Below, piece by piece: positions 1-7,989 of a DNA stretch of 37,146 bases. The stretch is taken from assembly GCA_023807065.1 (NCBI GenBank), contig JAJJLU010003700.1:1-37146 (forward strand), in the 5' to 3' direction. Below the pieces are notes generated by a model, which saw only the letters and a list, made by a program, of their open reading frames with translations, was not told where the DNA came from and ran no database searches. Position numbers and translations under genes: made by a program. This DNA is from Isotricha intestinalis (Eukaryota > Ciliophora > Litostomatea > Vestibuliferida > Isotrichidae). The first letter of the stretch is position 1. The number at the start of each line of letters is the position of its first letter.

Positions 1-1115
1 CATATTATATTCTTTATCCTGGAAATATAAATAAAATAATTAAACACGTCAACAATGGAAATGAAATAAAAATTAAACAATTAACTTATTTATTAAAAAA
101 TAAAGAACAATGTAAAATATGTAATAATGAAGAAGAGCATATAATATTTTTAGAAAAAAAGTTTAAAGTTTGTAATAAATGTATAATCAATTATTTAAAT
201 GGGGTGATCCAAAAGAGAGCAGAAGATATTAAAGAAGATAATTTATTTGGTTTAGAATATTATACAAGAAGAATTCATCTTCAAGATAAATATTATATTG
301 ATAATGATGAATTTATAGAAATAAGAGAGAAGAATATTTTAGAAGAAATATATTTCAAATTAGCATCAATATGTTCAAAATGTAAAAAAAAAGTAAATGC
401 TTTACAAGAAATATTTAATTTAAATTGTGACTGTAATTATTGTAGAAAATGTTTAGAAGATATTTTAAATGAATCAACAAAAAATTTAAAAGTATTAAAT
501 GATTATGAATTAAGAACATTTGAAAAAACTAAATGTTCATGTGGACAAGATTTTGATCCTAATAATGTATTACAATATTTTGGAAATTTAAATGAATTAA
601 CCACAAAAGCTAAGCAAAGAATGATTGAATATACTAAAACTTTATGTATGATTTGTTGTAGAAAAATTGCTGATTGTAAACTTCCCAAAAATAAAAATGA
701 GAAAAGTGAAATTAGTGGGAAAGAAAAAATAAAAATTATACAAATTATAAAAGAAAATTCAAGAGGTAAAGGATTAAAATATTATGATGGAGAACATATA
801 ATGTGTATGAAATGTTATAATAATTGGAAAAATAATAATAACAATAATAATTACAATAATAATAACAATAATAATAATAATAATATTGATGATGAACAAG
901 TTACTGATAGAACTCAAAGTGAAAATAATAAAAATAATGATAAAAAAGAAAATGATAAAAAAGATGTGAAAAAAGATAATAAAAAAGAAGATAAAAAAAA
1001 TGTTAAAAGAAATGATAATAATAAAATTCAATGTAATATATGTAATAAAGATCATAGCGTTAATGTCCCTTTAACTGAAGATGGAGGATGTTGTAAAGAA
1101 TGTAATATTTTTTAA
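1..1115 (+). CDS. Cysteine-rich RING-like zinc-binding protein, 5' end missing
   Basis: The frame stays open from the first complete codon (base 3) to the TAA at 1113-1115, so the gene enters from the left. The GTG at 204 lies inside this frame and is not a credible eukaryotic start. About 370 residues are visible. They contain repeated Cys pairs: CKIC and CNKC (bases 111-185), CSKCKKK with CDCNYCRKC and KCSCG (370-545), CMICC with CMKC (645-815), and CNIC with CKEC (1030-1105). Pairs of CxxC with a similar second half are typical of RING, treble-clef or RBR-like zinc folds, so an E3 ubiquitin ligase role is possible but unproven. A low-complexity linker of an Asn run and then Lys/Asp/Glu repeats (about 829-1015) separates the last module. 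The missing N-terminus may hold the defining domain. Confidence 0.6.
   Translation, partial: YYILYPGNINKIIKHVNNGNEIKIKQLTYLLKNKEQCKICNNEEEHIIFLEKKFKVCNKCIINYLNGVIQKRAEDIKEDNLFGLEYYTRRIHLQDKYYIDNDEFIEIREKNILEEIYFKLASICSKCKKKVNALQEIFNLNCDCNYCRKCLEDILNESTKNLKVLNDYELRTFEKTKCSCGQDFDPNNVLQYFGNLNELTTKAKQRMIEYTKTLCMICCRKIADCKLPKNKNEKSEISGKEKIKIIQIIKENSRGKGLKYYDGEHIMCMKCYNNWKNNNNNNNYNNNNNNNNNNIDDEQVTDRTQSENNKNNDKKENDKKDVKKDNKKEDKKNVKRNDNNKIQCNICNKDHSVNVPLTEDGGCCKECNIF
829..885 (+). repeat. AAT-type trinucleotide tract coding for Asn
   Basis: Run of AAT codons with AAC and TAC interruptions inside the cysteine-rich gene, coding for an Asn stretch with one Tyr. The interruptions suggest an older, less slippage-prone tract than the pure ATT tract at 2191-2277. 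Confidence 0.85.
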
Positions 1116-2115
1116 AAAATTATTTCAAATTTATACTTATTTAAAATATGTTATTTCAGTTCTTTATATTTATTAAAATAGGGATCTTCAATTTTTTTAT
1201 ATAATATTCATTTTCATAAAATAAATTTTTCATTTTTAAATCTTTATTTAAATATATTTCCATTAATTATTTCTTTTGTTTTTAATGGATTATTTAATAT
1301 AATATGATTATTCCTTTTATTTTTTCTTTCATTTGAAACAACAATGAATAAAATAAATATTTTAAAAGAATTATTTTTACTTTTATTATAAAAATCAAAT
1401 TATAGTATATAAAAAAATAAAATCTCATATTATCTAAGAAAAGGAAGTGTCTAAAGTATATCAAATACAAAATAAGCTTTATCATCAGTTATAAATTCAA
1501 AAAATAATTGCTTGTGTGAAAAAGAAATTTATGTTCTCTTCAAAAATTACCAACAAAAATAAAAAATGATAGAGTTATTAAAACTTATATAATTAATAAT
1601 CATAATTTTATAAGTGAAAAAAAAGAAATCCTATCATAATAACTCCTATAAATAATAATAAAATTTAACCATGGTTCTGTTAATAACAAAAGAACAAAAA
1701 ATTTAATTTTTACTCAAAATAAAAAAAATTATAATGAAAATTAAAAAAAAGTATCGAAGAAATTATTTTTAATCTTGAAGATTTATTTGATAATATTTAT
1801 GATGGTTTTTTAAATGGAAAAAATTTATTAATGAATGTAAAGAATTTATAGAATTATAATAAGAATAATTATTGGATTTTAAAAATTTAAGTAATATTTT
1901 AATTGATATTGCTAAAAGAACCTGATGATGATAGAAAATATTAAAAAATAAATAAAAGAGAATCAAACTTGTTAAAGTTTGTCTTTTTCTTTTTTGATAT
2001 ATAATCTATATCTTTTTTTGAAGTTTATTTAAATAATTATAAATATTATTATTATTGTTCTTCAAGTATTAAATATTTATATTTATATTTTTTTGTTTTA
2101 CATATAAAGAAAAAA
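1116..2115. other. Gene-free 1 kb with decayed coding fragments
   Basis: No intact gene is visible. Two stretches look like old coding sequence. On the minus strand, 1263 down to about 1151 reads as an ORF from ATG (1263-1261) that jumps frame at a 7-A run near 1192-1198, beyond which a second frame reads IEDPYFNKYKELK and then a stop. On the plus strand, about 1440-1960 carries short open pieces in changing frames (separate entry). The rest is A/T-rich sequence with no recognisable signal. Confidence 0.4.
1440..1960 (+). pseudogene. Possible decayed protein-coding remnant
   Basis: Pieces with protein-like composition follow each other in different frames. SIEEIIFNLEDLFDNIYDGF begins near 1750, FINECKEFIEL near 1824 in another frame, YNKNNYW near 1855, and DFKNLSNILIDIAKRT at 1875-1922, followed by stops. 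These pieces use G- and C-containing codons more than the flanking DNA, as the real genes here do. No complete ORF can be drawn, and one or two 15-nt GT-AG introns do not repair it. I do not recognise the family. A chance pattern in A-rich DNA remains possible. Confidence 0.3.
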
Positions 2116-2187
2116 TCATTTTTTAAGAATATTAAATAAATCATTTACATTATTTTCAAACATTTCATTGTTATTTCCAAATAAATC

Positions 2188-2277
<90 letters not shown>

Positions 2278-3720
2278 GTTATCATTTATATTTAATAAAT
2301 CAAAATTATAATTATTATTAGAATTCATTTTATTTTGATTTAGATTTTCATTACTATTAGAGTTCCCAAAATTGAATAAATCATCTAATAAATCATTTTT
2401 TTGATTATTGTTTAAATTCACATTTGAATTTATTCCAAAATTATAATTTATTTCATTATTATTATTTTGAATTTCATTATTATAGTAATTCATAAAATTA
2501 TTATTATTATTTTCAATATTATCATTCATTAAATTTAATAAATCATTTTGATTATTTTGAGGATGATTAAATTCAATAATATTTTTTTTATCTGTATTTT
2601 CTAATATTACAAAATTATTATTATTATTTCCACCAAATATATCATTTATATTAATATTATAATCTATATTATTCATATTATTTTTATTTGAATATTGAGA
2701 ATAATTACTATTTTGATTAGGAGAATTATTTGAAAACATATCAAATAATTCATTAACATTACTTTGATTGTTATTTTTTATTTCATTATAAATAATATTC
2801 TGTTGATTTTCATTGAAATTTCCGAAAGCTTGAAAAATATCAAATTCTTCATTTTGATTATTTTTATTATTATTTATATTATTATTATTATTATAATAAT
2901 TATTATTTTGATTAGAAGATAAAATAAAATCAGATTGAATTTCTCCTTTTTTTAAATCTTCATATTTTTTTAAAGTTTTTTTCATTTCATCAACAATAAA
3001 TAGTGAAATTTCCATTAATTTTTCATCTTTTAATCTTTCACTTTGAATATTTTCAATTAAAGTTTTATCAGCATTATTTAACTCAGTAATAAAGTAAATA
3101 AGATTTTCATTTAAATTTTCCTTAACTGATTGATCTAACATAATATTTATTTCATTTATTAAATTAACCCAATCATTAATTTTTATAACTAATTTTCTAT
3201 ATTTTTTATCATAATCTCCAATATTTAATTTAATATTTAATTGATTTGAATTTTTAAAATTATTATTTTGATTAATATAAATAAAATAATTACTTTTGAT
3301 ATTTTTTGGAAAATTAATTCCATGATTCTTTAAATTTATATAATAAGAAGTAAAATTAGGTAATATAGAAAAATATTCTTCAAATTTTTTTCCCCATTTT
3401 TCAAATAAAAATAAAATTTTAATTTGTACTTCTTTTTCATTTTTATTTTTTAAAATATTAATTAAATTATTTAAAAAATCCTTTTTTGAAATTTGAGTCC
3501 ATAAAAACATTTTATTTTCATCAATTAAATAATCTAATAAATCTAAACAAAGAATTTGAATGTCTTTATCAAAATCATTTAATTTATTTTTCATATAAGA
3601 ACAAAAATAAAGTGATTCATCTTTTTTATTAATTAACAAATTATTTATTGTTATCCATAATTGAGGAGAATTTCCTTTTATTTCAAAAAATGAATTTAAT
3701 AAATTTTCAATTTGAGACAT
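2116..3720 (-). CDS. VHS and GAT domain endosomal/Golgi trafficking adaptor (TOM1/GGA-like)
   Basis: A 534-residue protein from the ATG at 3720. Residues 1-140 fit a VHS domain: helical, with DIQILCLDLLDYL, then NNLINILKNK, then VQIKILFLFEKWGKKF and a final helix ending NHGINFP, the order seen in TOM1, Hrs and GGA proteins. Residues about 175-260 are helical and fit a GAT domain, which in that family binds ubiquitin or ARF GTPases. The C-terminal half is Asn-rich and disordered, with short acidic hydrophobic motifs such as LLDDLFNF, FDIFQAF, ELFDMF and DLFNIL that resemble clathrin or adaptor-binding boxes. A run of about 30 Asn lies near the C-terminus. The family sorts ubiquitinated membrane cargo. 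The stop is TGA, which helps show that the code is standard. The VHS call is fairly firm; cargo and partners are inferred. Confidence 0.68.
2191..2277. repeat. Pure (ATT)29 microsatellite within coding sequence
   Basis: 87 bases of uninterrupted ATT, read on the minus strand as consecutive AAT Asn codons in the VHS protein. Purity at this length implies recent slippage, so copy number is probably variable between cells or strains. Confidence 0.95.
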
Positions 3721-3880
3721 TAATAAAATAAATTACTGTATTTTTAAATAATTGACAATTAAAATAAATTAAAAAAATTTTAGTTTACACAATTTATAAT
3801 ATTTAATATATCAATTCAAAAAATAATTTTTTTTAAACATAAACTTTTTAAAAAAAAATTTTTTAAAATATAAAAAAATA

Positions 3881-5464
3881 TTACTCATCATCATAATAAA
3901 CATAAGTATTTGTAAGATCTTTAGGAATTTCAACCCATCCTAAAGTTTTAGCAATAAACAATTCATAATTATCTTTAGTAGCATTTCCATCAAAATCAAT
4001 AGGACTAAGATTACCAGGTGCATTATAAAAAGAAATGAAAGGGACTTTCTTTAAATTTCTTTGAATTTCATTATTTAAAACATCAATAATTCCCATTTGA
4101 AAACTTTTAAATTGATAATCAATTAAATATTTATGTGATAAATAAACAAAAGTTGAAAGAGCTTCAACACAATTAGGACAAACTAAAGTATTATTCATAA
4201 AGAAAAATACTAAAATTGGTTTTTCTGATTCTAAAACTAAATTTTTAAAATTTTTTCCTACTATTTTTATATATGATATATATTGATTATTATTTATTTC
4301 TTGTGGTAATTCTGAATTTATTTCTCTTTCTATTTTTCCTTCTTTTACATCTTTTATAAATTCTTCTATTCTTTCTTTTGTTAAATTCTTTGTTTTTATT
4401 TGAAAATTCTCATTTTTTTTTGAATCATATATTTGAATAGTTGGTAATTCATTATCTGATACTACAAAATATATTTTTATTTCTTCTAAAAATTTACTTC
4501 CTTTTGTTTTTGTCTTTTGAAATATATATTCTTTATGTTTTTCTTTTATTTCTAAAAATGTTTTTTCTGTTGTTTCATTTATTTCATTTCTAAAAAATAT
4601 TATTAATGTTAATTTAAATGATTTTATTATTTGTAATGCTAATTCTGTTAATAAACCTCCATTTTCTACTCCTAAATTTATTGTGAAATTTTTAAGGTTT
4701 TCATAATTGAAAATATTTTTATTTTTTGATGTGGTTATTGTTATATTATTTTTATTATCACTTTTTCTTTCTATTATTGATATTGTATTATTCCCAAATT
4801 TTTTTATACATTCTCTAGAAATACAATTTATAAAATCTGAGAAATAAAAAGTTTCATCAGAAAAAAATTTAAGAAAATTATATTCAGTAGAATTAATATT
4901 AACGGTAGAAACATATAAAAATGAAACATTATTTTTTTTCTGAAATTTATATATATCATTAATATTATATAAATTAACAATATTACCATCAATAGTTCTA
5001 TTTAAAAATCTTCTTATTTTAAATAAATCAATAGGACCTTTATAAATTTCAATATCACCTTTCTTATAAATTAAAATTAATGGATTATCCATTGCTTTAT
5101 TATATTTAATTCTTAATTCTGGATTTATTTCTTCATTAATTTTAAAAAAACCAAAAGGAGTATTTTCTTCTTTTTTTATTTCTGTTATCATACTACTAAA
5201 TGCATTCATAAAATCTACTGAAAATTCACTATTCTCATTATAAAATATTATCATTGCATAATTATATTTTAATATTTCTATTGAAAAATTTGATTTATTT
5301 ATTTCTTTTATATATTTATTATAGTCTAATTTTAGTTCCATATATACTTCTGAATATTTTTCTCGATAATCTTTAATTATATTTTGGTTTATTTTTATTT
5401 TTCCTTTTTTTATTGGAAGACATATTATTAAAATGATATAAATCCAAAAAAAATATGCATTCAT
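3881..5464 (-). CDS. Divergent protein disulfide isomerase with CPNC active site
   Basis: A 527-residue secreted or ER protein with an N-terminal hydrophobic signal (residues 1-18). The order fits PDI: an N-terminal thioredoxin fold (about 40-160) without CxxC, two middle folds, a linker with LPTIQIYD and EFIKDVKEGKIEREI (typical of the b' to a' junction), VGKNFKNLVLES, and a C-terminal thioredoxin fold. There the usual CGHC is replaced by CPNC at residues 429-432, preceded by NNTLV instead of APW; the cis-Pro loop KVPF is near 475. Only one dithiol site remains, so a specialised oxidoreductase or chaperone role is likely. The C-terminus (YYDDE) is not a KDEL-type signal. A paralogue with the same architecture lies at 29494-30951. 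Confidence 0.78.
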   Translation of the reverse strand: MNAYFFWIYIILIICLPIKKGKIKINQNIIKDYREKYSEVYMELKLDYNKYIKEINKSNFSIEILKYNYAMIIFYNENSEFSVDFMNAFSSMITEIKKEENTPFGFFKINEEINPELRIKYNKAMDNPLILIYKKGDIEIYKGPIDLFKIRRFLNRTIDGNIVNLYNINDIYKFQKKNNVSFLYVSTVNINSTEYNFLKFFSDETFYFSDFINCISRECIKKFGNNTISIIERKSDNKNNITITTSKNKNIFNYENLKNFTINLGVENGGLLTELALQIIKSFKLTLIIFFRNEINETTEKTFLEIKEKHKEYIFQKTKTKGSKFLEEIKIYFVVSDNELPTIQIYDSKKNENFQIKTKNLTKERIEEFIKDVKEGKIEREINSELPQEINNNQYISYIKIVGKNFKNLVLESEKPILVFFFMNNTLVCPNCVEALSTFVYLSHKYLIDYQFKSFQMGIIDVLNNEIQRNLKKVPFISFYNAPGNLSPIDFDGNATKDNYELFIAKTLGWVEIPKDLTNTYVYYDDE

Positions 5465-6086
5465 TTATAAAAAAATAATTATTTTTTTTTTATTTTTTTT
5501 TCTTTTTTATTCTATCATAAATCCAATTATAATTCTTTTTGTTATAATATTGTTATATTTATATATTTATTATATATCTTAAATTATATATGATATATAT
5601 TAAAAAAATGTTTATTTTATTTTTCCCATTTTTTTATAAATTATTAATTATTTCATATATTACAATATTAATCCTATCACCCAGAGAATTTAAATATTTT
5701 AATTAAAATTTTAGTTTTTTAAATTTCAAAAAAATTTATAATATTTAACTTAACTTAATGATAAATTATAATAAAATCAAAAAAGATTTAGTATTGAAGG
5801 ATAGAACAAAAAAAATATAATTAAGAGAAACTAACATTTTTATTAAACTTCAATTCCAACAATAAATTCATAATGGTTTATATAAATGTAAAATTTTATA
5901 AATTTTTTAATTGTTTTAATCAAACATTAGTTTTTAAATATTTTTTTAAATTTCCCAAAAAACATTTTTTATAATAATATATCAGATTTTTTTATCACAA
6001 CCAATTTAATAATATAAAATAATAAAAAAACACAAAAAAAAAAAAATAAAAAACCGAAAAATTAATTAAAAAAAATTAAATAAAAG
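5465..6086. other. Intergenic region between divergent genes
   Basis: About 620 bases upstream of both the PDI gene (minus) and the 6087 gene (plus), so it must hold both promoters. It is very A+T-rich with long A and T runs; CTATCACCCAGAG near 5676-5688 is the only GC-richer patch. A plus-strand piece near 5790-5870 reads KDLVLKDRTKK in one frame but soon meets stops. I see no convincing element. Confidence 0.4.
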
Positions 6087-6821
6087 ATGTTAAAAACACT
6101 CCTTTTAACAATAATAACAATAAAAACATCAATAACATTAAAAATGAATTTAAAGCAAGTAGAATTAAGTTCTGAAATTACAGAAGATGAAATATCAGAA
6201 ACATTAAGTTCACTAGCATTAAGAAGAATATACAATAGAACATCAAATATAAATTTTACTTCATGTGCTTTAACAGCAAAATATATATTACTATCGGTAG
6301 GAGGAATAGAAAAAAAAGAAGAATTACCAGAATTAAATTTAACTAAAAATAACACTGAAAATTTAAATAATATAAAAAATTTACTTAATCAAAATTATAT
6401 TATTCATATTGAATTTAATCCAAATCATCATATTATTATTTTTAAAAAAAATAATAAAGATTTATATATATTACAAGGATTTCAAGATGTTTATTCTATT
6501 AAAGATTGGATGAATGATAAAGAAGTTATGAAACCTTATATGACTATTAATGAATTTTTTAATAAACTTAAGCTTTTAATTGATGAAAGTAATACTAAAG
6601 AAGAAAGAGATAAAATGATTCTTGATTTATTCTTACCTAAAATTTTCTCTGATGATTTTAATGATATTTCTAAAATTTTATTATGGTTCCTTAATTATGA
6701 AGTTTCTATTGTTAATGTTAATTATGTTCCTTTTAATTTTAAACAAAATCAAAATTCTACTGATTTTAAAAAATTATGGAAAAAAGTAGATTCTCAATTA
6801 ACTTTAAGTGATGAGATTTAA
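6087..6821 (+). CDS. Secreted protein with possible papain-like Cys-His fold
   Basis: A 244-residue protein from the ATG at 6087, beginning with a signal-like hydrophobic stretch (LKTLLLTIITI). I do not recognise it by overall similarity. The core has a pattern seen in papain-fold and C39-like cysteine proteins: FTSCALTAKYIL, with Cys60 at the start of a helix; then a strand FNPNHHIIIFKKNN with His114/His115; then DLYILQGFQDVYSIKDW, giving Gln130 or Asp134 as possible third residue. Spacing of Cys, His and an acid or amide about 15-20 residues further fits such folds, but short patterns can mislead. The C-terminal third is helical and ends in SDEI. It might be a lysosomal or secreted peptidase, transglutaminase-like enzyme or inactive relative. 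The function is unproven. Confidence 0.45.
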   Translation: MLKTLLLTIITIKTSITLKMNLKQVELSSEITEDEISETLSSLALRRIYNRTSNINFTSCALTAKYILLSVGGIEKKEELPELNLTKNNTENLNNIKNLLNQNYIIHIEFNPNHHIIIFKKNNKDLYILQGFQDVYSIKDWMNDKEVMKPYMTINEFFNKLKLLIDESNTKEERDKMILDLFLPKIFSDDFNDISKILLWFLNYEVSIVNVNYVPFNFKQNQNSTDFKKLWKKVDSQLTLSDEI

Positions 6822-6971
6822 TCAATTATAATTAGGAAATTAATTTGTTATATTTATTTTTTTATTTGAAAAAAATTATTTTTTATATATTATTAATTTT
6901 TATTATTTTATACTTTAAATTTATATTATTTAAAAATATTTAGAAATTAATGATATAAAATTATTAAATTT

Positions 6972-7592
6972 TTATAAATCTGAATCATAAGGAAAAATTT
7001 CTTTATTTATATTTATTTTTAATTTATTAAATTCACCTTTGATTATATTTTCAGTATTATTAACATTATTAAAAGCATTTTTAACAATTTCGCTTTCTTT
7101 TTCTAAATGTTTTTGAAGAAAATATTGTTGTAATTGATATTTAGTTTGATTCATTTTTTTATGAAAAAAAATATTTTTTTTTTCATTTTTAGTAGAATTA
7201 ATGATATTAATATTTGATATATTTCTATTAAAATGAAAAGGTCTTGAAGATAAAGGTAAAGTACTTAAAGTTGAAGAAGAAAAATCACTTAAATTATTTT
7301 TTAAATTTGGAATTTTATATTTATTTTTTTCTCTAAATAAATAATCTAAATTTATTTCTGGGATAAATCTTACTTTCTTTTTAATAAAGTGATTTTTAAT
7401 TGAAATATTATTTTGAATTTTGTGTATTTTTTTTATTTTTGGTAACATTACTTTATCATTTATTCCTTTAATTTTATATCTTGATAATATTGGAATTGGT
7501 TTTTTAATATGAAAATTAGTTTCTGATGAAATATCTATTATTTTTCCTTCATTATATTTATTTCTAATATTACTTTGAGATAATGATTTCAT
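6972..7592 (-). CDS. Hypothetical basic protein
   Basis: A 206-residue ORF from the ATG at 7592 to a TAA at 6972. It is rich in Lys, Asn and Ile, has no signal peptide or membrane segment, and contains a Ser/Leu/Thr-rich patch (SDFSSSTLSTLPLSSRPF, about residues 103-120) followed by a probable helix (about 145-195) ending in PYDSDL. I recognise no domain. The gene ends 150 bases from the end of the convergent gene at 6087-6821. Its start faces CCDC39 across a 397-base gap, so the two may share a promoter region. A cytoskeletal or ciliary role would be a guess from that neighbour only. Confidence 0.5.
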   Translation of the reverse strand: MKSLSQSNIRNKYNEGKIIDISSETNFHIKKPIPILSRYKIKGINDKVMLPKIKKIHKIQNNISIKNHFIKKKVRFIPEINLDYLFREKNKYKIPNLKNNLSDFSSSTLSTLPLSSRPFHFNRNISNINIINSTKNEKKNIFFHKKMNQTKYQLQQYFLQKHLEKESEIVKNAFNNVNNTENIIKGEFNKLKININKEIFPYDSDL

Positions 7593-7989
7593 ATTAAAAT
7601 AATTTTATAAAATAATTAAATTTAAAAATTTACAAATAAATAAATACTTAAATTATATTAGTGCTTTCATAGAAGAAGAATAGAATTTAATGGAAAGAGA
7701 AATTATAAAAAATAGAAAAAAATTATATTAATTCAAATTTAAATAGAAATATAATATTATTTTCGTTTAAATTCTCAAAATTTTTTAATGACATTTCAAC
7801 AAAGAAATGAAAATAAAAATTCAAAAACAAAAAGAAAAAAAATATTGAATGGTATTTTAATAAAAATGAATTATATGAATTCGAAGAGCCATTATCTGGC
7901 ATATTCCTATATAAAATTCCTATTTAATAACAAATTAAAGCTCAAAAAAAAATAAACATAAATTAAAGAGCAATAAAATTTTAAAAAAA
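7593..7989. other. Divergent intergenic region with a possible small gene remnant
   Basis: Lies between the starts of the basic-protein gene (minus) and CCDC39 (plus). Within it an ATG at 7788 opens a plus-strand frame reading MTFQQRNENKNSK. A second frame, about 7825-7930, reads NIEWYFNKNELYEFEEP then LSGIFLYKIPI and a stop. The two are joined by an 8-A run, a likely slippage site, so this may be a broken short gene. No GT-AG mini-intron joins them cleanly. The promoter of CCDC39 must also lie here. Confidence 0.3.

Noticed and set aside
204..206. GTG as start of the first gene
   Set aside because: The same frame is open upstream to the window edge and continues the cysteine-rich pattern, so the gene is simply cut off.
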